Counted from the first letter of the stretch, positions 1 to 12,320 are shown. The stretch: 64,000 bases of DNA from Sipunculus nudus (GCA_026874595.1 CM049307.1:43902362-43966361), one strand, 5' to 3'. The notes: generated from the sequence alone by a model not told the origin. A program made the numbers and translations.

Positions 1-648
1 TAAAATCTGTATTTTTTTTATTATTCCGTCAAGTTTTAATTCATAATGATAAAGGGATAATAAAATTAAAAAGGATATACATGTATTGAGGAGAGTATTT
101 ATTCGATAGTTCTCTTAACGAATTAATTCGCAGAAAACAGTAAGACCGTGATAATGTAAGAAATTGTGATTAGTGCCCCATGCATGAGCTTTTCTATTGT
201 TGTATATAGAGTGCATTCATAATATACCATGCATGTATATGGACAACTGTCCCTGCGGGCGACATATTGATCATATGAAAGCAGGACGACTTAACGTATC
301 AGCTGCATTCAGTTAAGATATACAAAATACGAATTATTCAATGCAAAACAACCGTTTTTGCACTGCTCATGTATAATATTGTATTGAAAAATGCAGGTCT
401 GGGTTTTTATCTTATAAAAATCTCAAATTTATTAGAGATCAAAACTGAAATTATGAGAGGCAGTAAAAAGAGTTTTTAATATATAGTAAAAGTAAGCAAT
501 TTTAATTCCGGAAGCTCCTTTTTTATCTAAACATATGTTGTTATTAATAATAAAACTTTATGAAATATTCATTAATTTCAGTCTGATATTGAATATAAAT
601 ATAGGTTAAAATCTCACAAACATACAATAAACACACAAGATACATATA

Positions 649-651
<3 letters not shown>
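1..651. other. AT-rich intergenic DNA, no feature seen
   Basis: No coding potential, RNA gene or repeat boundary is recognisable. Base composition is strongly AT-biased like most of the window. Confidence 0.6.
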
Positions 652-701
<50 letters not shown>

Positions 702-720
702 GACTTGCATGCTTTATTAC

Positions 721-755
<35 letters not shown>

Positions 756-779
756 TAAAAGACATTCAGCCACTGACTT

Positions 780-858
<79 letters not shown>

Positions 859-860
859 AT
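652..860. repeat. Cluster of three (TA)n microsatellites
   Basis: Three long TA tracts (652-698, 723-753, 783-860) are separated by short unique spacers. Open frames across them, made of Tyr-Ile runs, are artefacts of the repeat. Confidence 0.95.
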
Positions 861-3195
861 CACTCTGTCTGTATCATGATATAGAGTTGATTTCACGCCT
901 TTATTTGATCAGGAAAAGTGTTCTTTCAAAAACATTGTCTCAACGTGCATGACAGTGAAAGTAGTTGTGGTAAGACGTGCACACACCGCGTCAAGCAAAG
1001 GGACAACTTATGCCAGCATAAAATGTCTGTAAAAGACTGCACGGCGCTTAATAAGACAGGTTCCTATCAAACAAACACTGTGGCTGTAGATGGGCTGTTC
1101 TATAACACGTGCGTGAAGGGGACAACACCGTAATGGATTGTTGTTTTACATGAAGATAGATCTAAAGATTGAGTTTAGTCTATTCGTGACTACACTTACA
1201 ACAAAGAAAAGCGCAATGCACCGCATACATAAGGCTTGTTGGCTTACATGGTTCTCGACAGTGGTCTGAGCATGCGCGCACGCGCCAGGCGCGTGGCTAA
1301 AGCAATTGGCCACCCACGAGTTTTAGCGCCGAGGCGACCAAACGCGCATATACACAACTATGGACCCCCACACCTAAGTCCATCCATAATTGGGCCAGTT
1401 AATGTGACTGAGTTTTGTACCGAATAACCTTAATTTCAGATTTTCTGCTATATTACAGTTTGAAGGTATATTAAATGAAGAACATGTTTTAATTATTTAT
1501 TTTTTCACCAATATAATATATGTTAGCCCTATATAGAATATCTACTTAATAAACAAATGTGTCTGTAATAAATATTATTTTGAGCAAGGAAGTCTCAGTT
1601 ACGTTTTTAAAAATGATTATATTTGCATGTATTAATTTTATATATACACAGATTGCATATGATAATGTCGTGCGTATGCATGCATGTACACAGAACCTAA
1701 AATAAATGTTTTCCATTGCATTTTATTCATATATTACAACATAACGAGGTATGTTTATTAGATGTTTATATATTTCGGTGTCAAAATATATAAATATTAC
1801 CAGTGACGAATACGATCAGGGACAGGTCTCATATTATGAATTCTTAATTAAATTAATTGATTCCTGTACTGTATGTTTGTTTATATTGAACCTTAGATAC
1901 TCATGTTGAAGTTTTAGTGCAAACGCATGCAGAACTAAAGCTAACATTTTTTTATGTGTCCTCGTTGTGATATTAATTTAAGAAAACATGCACATGCCCA
2001 TCATAAGGAACGTTATTAATCGTGTGTATGAGTGAATACAGGTACATGTGTAAATGAATGCAGCTGTATTTAAATTAAAGTAACTCCTATATTAAAGCAA
2101 GTAATTTAAAAAGTGTCGCGTCAGTGAACGAAAAAGTTAATGGACGCGGGATGATAAAACGCTTGGCTTAAAGACGTGTGACCTATGGTTGATAATGGAG
2201 CGAAATCTGATTAAAGTTTAAAGACCCTAATAAGAGAGGAGAGAGGGAGGTACCAAGCTATACGTTTAATATTAAGTACTTAGAAGGTCAGGGGTCACTT
2301 TCGGGGGCCGGGCGGGGATGCTGGCCGCGTACTTTGATGTTTCCTGCGTACAATGCGAGCAATGACGTAGGAGTAATGACTTCATTCCACGGGTCACACC
2401 TTTGTGAATAGCTTGTAAAGACGGGGGTACCCACCCGAAAGAGGGGGGCATGCCCGGGGTCTACACTGCGGTGGAAGAAATCATCTATTTGGCTGCACTT
2501 GACGGACCCAGAAGAGGCGAAAAAAAGAACACTATGGAAATTGATGGCACCCTTAGGACCCCCCAACAGAGAAACATAGCTGTTTTGAGACGCATTGGCG
2601 CTGCACCACTCATTTATAGTCCTCCAGGAGAAGTTAACTGGAAGAAAATACCTGTTCCCTTTGACTTTTTATTTGGCTCGCGCAACAAGCACCGAGTTTT
2701 ATCTATTTCTGCTGTGTCAGCGATATTGAATTCGCCAAGTGGGCGGCCTAACTATACATAGGTATATATACCACGGAACTCTAAAGCATATAGGTGATTC
2801 ATCAATCAGACTGCTAATAAAATATGTTCTGTATGTCTTTTATTACACCACCAATCATAAACACATCTTATTATATGTTTTCAGAGTTTGAAATAAACAC
2901 ATATTGAATTATAACTATATAAATATGTAAACCCGTATAAATATAAACGTGCAATTTTGACTACTGAAAAAAATATATCATATATAATATTTACTTTATT
3001 CTTAGACTGTGTTTTTTCACCCCTTTTTAGATCATTTATCGAATGTCAGTGACAGATATTGATACGTTTTAATTACAACAAGAACTGGAGTAATACAGAA
3101 TGTGTGACAGTTCTTATTGACAGAGTATATAAATATAATATACATGCACGGAAAGGAATATAGCATACTGTATGGTCACATATTTTTTATAGTCC
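861..3195. other. Intergenic DNA without a supported gene
   Basis: A 103-codon frame at 2450-2761 (+) and an overlapping antisense frame fall in a locally GC-richer patch (about 2,230-2,760). Neither resembles a known family or shows splice or initiation context. The rest is AT-rich and featureless. Confidence 0.5.
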
Positions 3196-3456
3196 CCGCC
3201 GATGAGATTTAGTTTTCACTCACGCCTCTCTGTCTGTTAGTGTATTTAATTGATTATCTGTAAGCACGATCACGCAAAAACAACTGAACCGACTCCATAA
3301 AACTTAGTGTAGTGGTGGGAAATGGAACAGAGATAACCATTACCAAGTTTTATGTGGATCTGCATGGGTAAAATAATGGGCCAAATCCAGTAGGATTATT
3401 CTTTGCCTTAAATTGGCGGAGGTATGGACTCTTCTGAGAGCCATTCCAGTTCCGCA
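3196..3456. mobile_element. Dispersed element of the GGCGGAGG-ended family (copy 1)
   Basis: The left end CCCCGCCGATGAG and the right end TTGGCGGAGGTATGG are imperfect inverted repeats. The interior has the stretch CACGATCACGCAAAAAC followed by a purine-rich part. This layout matches a short noncoding repeat that is widespread in marine invertebrate genomes. Two related copies lie near 58.7 and 63.3 kb. No protein is encoded, so it is nonautonomous. Confidence 0.6.
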
Positions 3457-3959
3457 CGTATTACCTGTCCATTTAACGTTAGAATTGTTTGTTGCCTATG
3501 ATTTATTGCAAGGAGACCCCATGGCTTGATGACTAACTTGTGTTTTCAGTGTATTGTGTGTGATTGTGACAAGTTCCACTGAGATGTTCTCATATTAACG
3601 TTGATGACAGACAGAAGGGAATGCACATAACACAGTTTATAGATAAAGCACTTAGTATAACGAATAACCAGCCAGTTATCAAATATATACCGGGATTAAA
3701 GATTGTACTGGTGGGAATTGTAAAGAAAATTTATTTATGATAATAGTCCGAGAGTGATTAGGGTGCAACCTTAACATATATAGTAACATAAAACCTTGTA
3801 TAGACCTCTTGCCAAAAGATTAGTAAACTATACAGTTTCGTCCGGACAGCTGGCAAGATTGTCGGATGTCGATATTTCTTTGAGGTCAGCTTTGCATGTA
3901 TTATCGCATTAATCACTTTGTCGACAGGCTATTTAAATGCAATATAACGTGATCCTGAG
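3457..3959. other. AT-rich intergenic DNA, no feature seen
   Basis: No coding, RNA or repeat signal recognised. Confidence 0.5.
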
Positions 3960-4440
3960 CACTTGTTGACAACCCGATAAGGGCAAGCTTGGAGATCAAG
4001 TAGGGAGCTCACATATCACCGCGCATGTCCCGGCACCTGCGCACTGTTGACTCTTGCCTGCCGGCCGAGACCCGACGAGTATAATCGGAACGTAACGCGG
4101 GCTCACGATGTTTACCGAACCGGCCGCGGAGGACCGACCGCGCAGCCCCCGGTACCAACCAGTATGTGTTTTAAATAATTCTAATTGATTCATGACTGTA
4201 ATCCTCGAGGATAGGACCCGTCAGCGCCTGGGCAGCGGCAGGACATAAATCCGCTTTTGGCAGCGGAATTAGAAACAGAATCTGCATTGTAGTTAGAAGA
4301 GGGTACATGAATATTAATGAGCCATTTTGGATTGGCGGTGAAGGGCCATTATGGGGGCGGTGGAAGTCCAGGTGGGGCCCTTTGGGAGGGTGGGGACCGG
4401 GTCACGAGCTCTCGACCCCTCCCGCCCATGCAAACGCGGC
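3960..4440. other. CpG- and GC-rich patch
   Basis: This stretch is much richer in G+C and in CpG than its surroundings, for example around ACCGGCCGCGGAGGACCGAC. Short frames here (3996-4193 -, 4307-4504 +) match no family. CpG retention in an otherwise AT-rich region can mark an unmethylated regulatory element or a transposon remnant. The sequence alone does not decide between these. Confidence 0.4.
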
Positions 4441-5040
4441 TGAGAAATATTTTGCCCGGGTTTTGTGTTTAATAATACACTCTACCAAGCAACGACGTGT
4501 ATGATAAGAGACAAATATATCCAAATGATATATGAATGAGTTTATTTATTGTAGTGTCATGTATAAAAATACAAGAAGGAATACAGTAAATGTCTGCTTA
4601 TAGTACCCAACCTCGCAGGAGTTTATATGACCCTCATTACTCTAGTCGATGAAGGTAGCACAAAAGTTCTTTCTAATCTCCCATGCTTTGGCTACTAATT
4701 CACTGATTTCAACATAATTATGTTTGTTTTAATTTTTTATATGTAAATATAAACAATGTATAAATGTATATGTGTATATGTATGCAACAAAGAGACAGAC
4801 AGACAGACAAACAGACAGACACACAGAGATGGAACGATATACCTGTACATACGCATTAAAGTCTGACCGTATCAGCTGATGTGGTCGCTACAAATTCATA
4901 CACACACACACATTCTTTGTTTGTTTGCTTCACAGGGCAATAGACGCATCAGATTTTCTGGATTAAGGTCAGGGGATTTATTTCAAAACCGATGCTTTAG
5001 AAATAATGAAAGAATATGCAATTTATCTTCAATCTAAAGT
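4441..5040. other. Intergenic DNA with a short (GACA)n tract
   Basis: A degenerate GACA tetranucleotide run occupies about 4,791-4,825, and a short CA run follows near 4,900. Nothing else is recognisable. Confidence 0.5.
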
Positions 5041-5680
5041 AAAATATTGATCAAATATAACGGCAAAAAATCGAAGACGCGCGTTCAGTGCTTTCCATTT
5101 TTAGACAGGAAACAAGCTTCAGCATACGATACTACACTTTCAAACAACTATTCATGGCATTATGCCAAATTTCTATTAGCCGAAAGACATTTCCCAGATG
5201 CGAAAACTTGAGATCCCGCCGGTCGTTTTGTCGTCAGGACAATGTCGCGTGCTTCGCCGTCTGCAGAAGGCTTCCAACATTTAAGATCATGGCATACATA
5301 TACATTCACTCGAACAACAATATACACATCCCATTAAGAGCCTTCATGTTCCAGTCATCACCAGAAATCACTGGCACATCTGGCCTATTGAAGTGTGTGT
5401 CTCTCAATTATTGTCAAGTCTCGCAGACATTGTCGTTCTACCACTGCTCCACTTTCCGGCATGTCGGAAGTGGAATGTGACACGCGCGCCGAGCTGCGCC
5501 GCTCGGTTGCGCAAGAGCACAAAGACAATATCCTGACATCGGAAACGGTTTATTTGTTGCGGTAGTCAGGGCCGGCCCCGTGACACCTATTAGTTTACAA
5601 TGGTCACACCATCGGCGGGGAAATGACCCGAAATGAATAATACTTTCCGTTTAACTCCCGAAAGAGATTTACTTTTCACG
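5041..5680. other. CpG-rich patch with an ETS-like palindrome
   Basis: CpG density rises again at about 5,470-5,600. The segment near 5,450-5,475 reads ACTTTCCGGCATGTCGGAAG, an imperfect inverted pair of GGAA cores as bound by ETS factors. A 130-codon frame at 5088-5480 has no recognisable domain and is not called as a gene. Confidence 0.35.
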
Positions 5681-6253
5681 CTCCAAGCATCCTAGTGTAA
5701 ACCCCATAAATTACCTGAACTAAATATTACCTGGACAGCCCTAATTTATCCTGAGTCTCCATGAATTCCAGGCATGTTAAGGGATTAGCTAGACTTTCCT
5801 GTACATATATATGACAGGAAGTTTGGGTTTTGTACATGGTCAGTGGCAGGTGTCCGCGACTGCTGAAAGTTTTATTGCTTGAATAAATTTTGATTTTCCC
5901 ACCAAGGTGTCAGGAAATGTAAATTATTTCTATTTACAAACATACATTATTCATAGCAACTTGAAATATATGGATATACCATATATTTTAAAGGGGAACT
6001 GCAGAAATTGGGTGCCAATATCTGTATATTTTAAGTTATTTGCATATATATTATATATATTAATAATATAATAACATTAATTTGATCAAAAAGTACATCA
6101 TTCAATTATACAGTTTGGAATACTTCTGTGATACATTAAATTTAAACACAAGTATTATTTTTATTGTATAAAAAATATTTTAAACTGTTAAGTACTCTAT
6201 ATGTTATAGCATGCAGGACTTTATTAAATTATATACAACTCGAGAAAATTATA
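5681..6253. other. AT-rich intergenic DNA, no feature seen
   Basis: No coding, RNA or repeat boundary recognised. Confidence 0.5.
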
Positions 6254-6664
6254 TACTGTGGTTGGCTTTATATTCGCGAGGCTGAAATTTCGTTATTCCT
6301 TAATTTTGAACGTTCCACGGGGGTTTCATTTTCGCGATGGCACCAGCACCTGTAAAATCTAAGTACAGCAGATTCTGTATTGATGTAAAATTGCGAAAAA
6401 AAAATCCTACAAAACCTTACTAATCACTGTTTCATTCATTAAATTATGACTTGTATCACAGTCGATATGTATCACAGCGTGTGAGTACGGCTAATGCATG
6501 GGCCAGTTTCGAAAACCGGCAGAGATAAGGTTGCTGTTAAGGTTGTTTTCAGAGGTCATCTTAGTCAAAGGGGCATCTTATTCCCGGGGGTCTCATATTC
6601 GCGATTATTTCACATTCGCCAATATCGCGAAATTAAAACCCTCGCCAACAAAAGGGCAACCACA

Positions 6665-6667
<3 letters not shown>
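6254..6667. mobile_element. 414-bp TIR element (TACTGTGGTTG family, copy 1)
   Basis: The ends are inverted repeats: TACTGTGGTTGGC at 6254-6266 and GCAACCACAGTA at 6656-6667. Just inside both ends are TTCGCGA-containing segments that are themselves arranged as inverted subterminal repeats. There is no protein. The element ends exactly where a (TA)n tract begins, so any TA target duplication is hidden. A second, decayed copy starts at 38,685. Elements with this kind of end are abundant in bivalves; the family assignment is inference. Confidence 0.65.
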
Positions 6668-6714
<47 letters not shown>

Positions 6715-6754
6715 TAGTATATATCTATATAAAGAGAGAAAGACAGACAGACCG

Positions 6755-6820
<66 letters not shown>

Positions 6821-6862
6821 GCAGGGAGTAAGACAGAGAGAAAGGCAGAGAGACACAGAGAG
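6665..6862. repeat. Compound (TA)n then (GA)n microsatellite
   Basis: TA units at 6665-6713 are followed, after a GACA-like bridge, by a pure GA tract at about 6759-6817 and a degenerate GA tail. Long frames at 6494-6937 and 6498-7031 run straight through it and are not genes. Confidence 0.95.
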
Positions 6863-7699
6863 AGTATATATACAATTGCTTTTTACCTCTGGAAAAGCAT
6901 TATGGACGATCATCGTATTCAGATTATTTCCCTATAATCTTAACATACTAAAACTAATTTTTATTGTGTGGTTTGTAACATTTCATTTTACTATATTTAT
7001 TTATGAGTTTTGCAGCTGTGATTGTGTATAGAGACTTTCTTTAATATGGAGTTGGTTCATGATCGCCCATGGGTTATAAGGCTCGTTTTATTACATAATA
7101 ATTAAGTCTAGCCATGTTTTATTTGTTTATAATCAAAGCTATACTCGCCAGCCTTGTAGATTAATCCAATGAACATAAAATACAATAATATGACTGCTTG
7201 GTATAAGTAGCGTGTGTCGTTATATTTACGAGGCGTGCCTTCTTTTATTATAGCTGACCTATTGTGGACGGGAGTATACATATGCCCAAATTAAGCTAGT
7301 CCTCATGACAATCGAAATCTCACGTGCGGTCCGCTCACGAAAATCAGCGGCGTTTTTTGTACGAATAAACGCGCGTACAAACGCCACGCGCCGGGGCGGT
7401 CTGCTTTTGTTAGGCGGGCGTGCAAAGAACTTTTTATTTGGAGTTGACTATATATGTCTGCACAAAGGCTACATATGATATCTCTTTTATACATGCCGAA
7501 TATACTAAGATCATATGTATACTTGCATGCTCTTTGTATATACCCTTTAATTAAATACCCATTAATTAGTTCATCTCATGTTGGTAAAAACTATAACGCG
7601 ATAACGAAGTCACTAGCTATATATATTCCATTTGATTCTTGATTCATGATTTACCTTTCGCTTCACGATTCGATAAGCAAAGGGACATTCTTTATACAT

Positions 7700-7734
<35 letters not shown>

Positions 7735-7938
7735 AAGTATTTTTACAGAAAGCAGTATACTATCAAACTTAAATAGCCAAGGTTGAAAAGAAAGGAAATA
7801 CTTATTGTCTTAAACAGTGCCTGATCAACATATCATAGGAATAGAATTCTTGTATATATATGCATGTATACTACATGCATAGCTGCATTATGCATATGTA
7901 CCAATGCATATGTATATAGTTGTTATTTCAAAATAAAG

Positions 7939-7986
<48 letters not shown>

Positions 7987-8065
7987 CTACAGGTTTCCTG
8001 CAATAAACAACTAGTATATATAGAGTGCTCTATGATATCTTATAACACCAGAGCTTTATTATTAC
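6863..8065. other. Intergenic DNA with two (TA)n tracts
   Basis: (TA)n tracts lie at 7704-7731 and 7944-7984. A CpG-rich patch occupies about 7,310-7,420. No gene is recognisable. Confidence 0.5.
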
Positions 8066-8190
8066 ACAAATATAGAGAAGACAGCCTTATATACCTGATG
8101 AGCACAACATGTTGCACGAAACTATATGTATATTATATAGTATAGTATATAATAAAAATGTCTGACAAAACTTGATTCCTCTATATTTGT
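8066..8190 (+). ncRNA. Hammerhead-ribozyme-like motif in a short inverted-repeat element
   Basis: The conserved core CTGATGA (8095-8101) and GAAA (8118-8121) are present in the right order. Helix I can pair TTATATAC (8087-8094) with GTATATAA (8145-8152), eight perfect pairs. Helix III can pair CTATAT (8122-8127) with ATATAG (8135-8140), followed by a GTA cleavage triplet (8140-8142). Stem II (8102-8117) is weak, and two extra bases (8143-8144) separate the cleavage site from helix I, so activity is uncertain. The unit is flanked by a 12-bp inverted repeat (8066-8077 and 8179-8190). Type I hammerheads are known from Penelope-like retroelements and retrozymes; this would fit such a terminal repeat. 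Confidence 0.45.
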
Positions 8191-8195
8191 ATGAT

Positions 8196-8275
<80 letters not shown>
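8196..8275. repeat. Compound (TA)n-(GA)n microsatellite
   Basis: TA units run from about 8196 to 8255 and switch directly to GA units up to 8275. The same TA-to-GA order on the + strand is seen at 6.7 and 57.8 kb. Confidence 0.95.
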
Positions 8276-8276
<1 letters not shown>

Positions 8277-8278
8277 GG

Positions 8279-8429
8279 TTAAGATAAACAGTGACGCCTT
8301 TTAGATAGACTAACTAGTTTATTAACACACGAGCTTTCGAAGTACACAGACTTCTTCGTCAGGTGGAAAGCTCGTGTGCTAATAAACTATAGTTAGTCTA
8401 TCTATATAAGGTGTCACTGTTTATCTTAA
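8279..8429 (-). mobile_element. Long inverted repeat with hammerhead-like core; probable Penelope-like terminal remnant
   Basis: A left arm at 8279-8338 and a right arm at 8366-8429 are complementary with few mismatches, leaving a 27-base loop. Read on the - strand, the loop carries CTGACGA (8362-8356), a 5-bp stem II (GAAGT with ACTTC) and GAAA (8338-8335), i.e. the catalytic core of a hammerhead. Helix I is missing, because only five bases separate the would-be cleavage site from the core, so self-cleavage in this form is doubtful. The downstream GACTAACACGGCTATATCAC (8452-8471) looks like the ends of Penelope-like elements. No reverse transcriptase is present. Confidence 0.5.
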
Positions 8430-8470
8430 ACTATATAGACTTCAACTATATAGACTAACACGGCTATATC

Positions 8471-8474
<4 letters not shown>

Positions 8475-8539
<65 letters not shown>
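8475..8539. repeat. (TA)n microsatellite
   Basis: A pure TA tract abuts the hammerhead-like inverted-repeat element. Confidence 0.95.
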
Positions 8540-8543
<4 letters not shown>

Positions 8544-8842
8544 TGTAAAGCAACACATTCTTGCAAAAAGTATATATCAAATATATGGACACAAAATATT
8601 CAGCTGTTCTTTATTGAATTAACAATCGGATGCCACAAACATATTTTAATAGAGTTCTGAATCAAACTGCTTTGATTTTTATGGATTGGGATTTATAAAT
8701 CACATTACCTCGATTTTAACAGAAACATGATAATCATCAATTTTAATGGCATTTGAAATAAATAATAATAAGTGTGTTATTTATGTAGCTCTCATTACAT
8801 ATGTATTGAATCAAGTCATAAGCACTTTATATACATGTGACA

Positions 8843-8877
<35 letters not shown>

Positions 8878-9466
8878 AACATGATAACTGAACTGCATTA
8901 TAATTGCATGGTTATAATTTTTTACAGAATCGTTATTATACAATCGGTTTTTAAAGAATCGTGCTTTTTATGTAAACATAATGGCTAAATCAGGATATTT
9001 CCACTTTTATATAAACAAGCACGTGATACAAAATATCAGATCGGATGTATTAAACTGATTTTTTTAATGAAATCGTTATTACCGAATTGCTGAATTCAGA
9101 ACGAAATTGTATATATTTAGAGTCATGATTTCTGTGTCATGTTTCAACAATTAATTTATTTTACATTTGTGATTTCAATCACATTACATCGATTTCTGTG
9201 CAATCGCGATAACACTGAATCGGAGTGAATCGTATCTTATACGAATCTCGACTTCTGAAATCTTCAAAGTAAGTTATTATTTCTGCATGCATGGATGAAT
9301 TCTCGGGATTGATTAAACAAGTGCATGCACTCATTTATCAGAAACAAACATATTCGCTTTTGCATATAAACCATACAGAAAGTTAATAAAGGAATAATTA
9401 AGAAGTATAATAATAATGTATTCTTCTCTATATAAAGTCAGCATGTGTATATCACAGTGTTTTACT

Positions 9467-9520
<54 letters not shown>

Positions 9521-10163
9521 TGCATGAAGTAAAAGTACAGCAAAGCGGAGTTATATAAATATATATAGAATTTTTATATAAAAAACAATCCAGAGAAATA
9601 TATAAGTAACATATATGTTTTAAAGTCAAAGTAAATGTTGTAGATAAATCATTAATTCAGAGGCCTCGGGCAAATTACCATTTGTTAATGCATGATTGTA
9701 TGCTATATTGTCTTTAATAAATTATAATTAACACATGCATGGAATAACATTCCAGGTATTTATCAGCATGAAAGCCAATTGATATGCATTATATCTGTAC
9801 GACCGCGTGTGTTCCCACTGTATTATGGCCATTATTTTCTCAAATGTGAATTTTATCACACATTCTGCAATTAAAGTTGATGATTGGCCAAAGGACTTTA
9901 ATATGAGCGACAAACATAAAAAGAAGTAATTAATTCTGAAAAAAATAAATATGTTTAATATTTAACTGTTTCCTTGTCCATATAAACATGTTGCTTTTCT
10001 TACATTGAACTTCCGTATGAACATATAGCAACACCCATGCATATACAGCTTTAATGTATATATAGAAGTCTTCGAACGTGTACTTGCATGCGTGCATACA
10101 TGTGATTTTATATGTTTTATATATTGTCCACATATGTTGTCTTATGTAAAACAATTAAAAGCA

Positions 10164-10212
<49 letters not shown>

Positions 10213-11147
10213 CATCATTATACTAACTGGAGTTCTGGATATGCATGGGTGCGCATTTACGTGTGCCCGTTTTAGTGCGCGAAATATAACCAGATAAAAA
10301 TTGCTTATGTAAATTTCTATGTATAATAAAACGCTTCGCACCTGTTAGAAGGAGGGTGTTAAAATTATTGGTACTATCTCTATCCTTTATAACTGAAACT
10401 TGTATATCCCCGTTGAGGCCGGATGCCGGCCAGGCGGGTGTACGCAGATGATGTATCATTATGTAGCCATGCTGTATTGTTGTCTACAACACAGGATGGT
10501 GGTTTATGCTTTTCGCGCACGGTTTATTTATTAAAGAACACCGCTCCATTCCTATTGACGAGGATCTTTGGTTTTCATCTATAGGCATCGACGGGGGGCT
10601 GCCTCCAAGTGGCTCTGTTTCCGCTAAACATTTGGTCAGTCGATGTCGTAAATTCACACATGGCATAATAAGCATTAATCTAATTAACGACTGGTGCCCG
10701 GTGCAGGGAGAAATAAATATACTAATAATGGAAAGCCTGAAATTGAATGTTGGTTCTGCGAGGTAGGGGTGCCCACGCGAGCGTCGTTTGGGCTCAGCGG
10801 GCGCGGCTATCCACGGTGATTACGCCACGTCGCGTGGAAATTTATGCTGACAGTCGCTACAAAAGCGCGCACGACTTGCACGTGTGGGGGCAATGGCGCA
10901 CACCGGCGGTTCAAAATATACCGAACTGATGATAAGTGCCTTATGGTCAGTTGTCCGCTGTTCACGTAAGGTGGACATGATATATACCAGAAGTCTTACA
11001 TAATAAATTTGATTTTCCCCATTGCAGAGCTGCAAGCTTTCCTGCAATGCTTAATGCATGCAGCCGTAATAAACACATATTTTATGCATCTTGCAAGGTA
11101 TGTCGTGTAGGGAAACATTTTGTAATGATTCAAATTATGTTACATAT
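8540..11147. other. Intergenic DNA with several (TA)n tracts
   Basis: TA tracts occur at 8848-8876, 9472-9517 and 10167-10209. A CpG-rich patch at about 10,745-10,930 holds short frames without recognisable similarity. No gene or transposon boundary could be supported. Confidence 0.5.
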
Positions 11148-11379
11148 GGTTTATTTTCTTTGATATATTGTTCTTACAATGATGAACAAATATGTTATAG
11201 AATTGCATGCAATTCGAGGTCATCCGGTATGACCGGTGTACTGATGTGTGTACGTATTAAGTAGGGTTTATTTTCTTTGATATATTGTTCTTACAATGAT
11301 GAACAAATATGTTATAGAATTGCATGCAATTCGAGGTCATCCGGTATGACCGGTGTACTGATGTGTGTACGTATTAAGT
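11148..11379. repeat. Identical 115-bp tandem duplication
   Basis: Two copies (11148-11262 and 11265-11379) read the same base for base. Each contains the perfect palindrome AATTGCATGCAATT and the inverted pair GGTCATCCGGTATGACC. Identity points to a recent duplication. A (TA)n tract starts a few bases after the second copy. Confidence 0.9.
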
Positions 11380-11380
11380 G

Positions 11381-11384
<4 letters not shown>

Positions 11385-11433
<49 letters not shown>
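11385..11433. repeat. (TA)n microsatellite
   Basis: Pure TA tract directly after the 115-bp duplication. Confidence 0.95.
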
Positions 11434-11439
<6 letters not shown>

Positions 11440-12159
11440 ACACACCGAGGCCGGTGTAAAATGAGGTCATCAAAGGAAAACAATATACGAAGTAAGTTAA
11501 TAAACGATGATAGTAAGTAAAATATTATTAATGTTTGCAACTCACCATGCAATACTGATACACATGCAAGCTTTGGTTTTGGACGGTTACTGATTTCCAC
11601 GATAATTACGGTATCTAAGGGCTGCTTTTGCCATAATTTACCGTACCGTTGTCGTGATATCGCGTGATATCGTGAAGTGCTTTATCCAAGGGTTTGGTTC
11701 GCAAAAATGCCCATCAGGATTACTTGCAGAAAACCACTCTATCGGTATAGCTTCGATCTACGTTCTGAATATATAACGTTTATTTTCAGGAATGTCATTT
11801 ATTTTAAATATTTCGCATTGAAATCGGAAATCTATAAAGAAGTAATCATTCTAATTTTGAATATATATGGATATAATGTGCATGAAATTTTATATTCGTA
11901 TGTGCATGCATATGTGTGCATATTTGTGTGTGTGTGTGTGTGTCTGAGAGAGAAAGAGAGAGAGAGAGAGAGAGGAGAGGAAGAGAAAGAAAGAGACAGA
12001 CAGACAGACAGACAGATACTTGACTTTCGGTGTGCGTGCCGTACCTGTAGTATGACAGGTGGTCACACGTACACGGGACATTGAGTCTATAATGTTACTT
12101 ACCTCAGCAACATATAATTTGTGAGGTTAATTCAATTACAGGAGATAGTATCGGTCTCC
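11434..12159. other. Intergenic DNA with compound (TG)(GA)(GACA) repeat
   Basis: TG units (about 11,924-11,942), GA units (to about 11,975) and GACA units (about 11,996-12,018) follow one another. The 135-codon frame that crosses them is not a gene. Nothing else is recognised. Confidence 0.6.
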
Positions 12160-12320
12160 CTGCGGTGACCAAATGACCATTACCTGGTTATTTGTAGGGT
12201 CAGTGTGGCTGAATGACCGGCGGACAGGAGTGTCTATCTGACCAATCAGTGTCACTGACCCGCTGTGATGTCACTGATCTAATCACAGACTGCCGTGATC
12301 TGACCCCTGTCATTTTATTT
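12160..12320. promoter_or_regulatory. Cluster of TGACC/GGTCA half-sites (candidate regulatory patch)
   Basis: Within about 160 bp there are six TGACC or CTGACC sequences, one GGGTCA, a CCAAT box (GACCAATCAG) and two copies of GTCACTGA. TGACC/GGTCA is the core half-site of nuclear receptors. Spacing is irregular, and no transcript start is visible. A decayed tandem repeat would look similar. Confidence 0.25.

Noticed and set aside
2450-2761. 103-codon ORF in a GC-richer patch
   Set aside because: No recognisable domain or family, and an equally long antisense frame overlaps it.
4310-4370. CArG (SRF) boxes CCATTTTGG and CCATTATGG
   Set aside because: Each has only five A/T bases between CC and GG, one short of the CArG consensus.
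6494-7031. ORFs of 147 and 177 codons
   Set aside because: They run through (TA)n and (GA)n microsatellites and the end of a TIR element.
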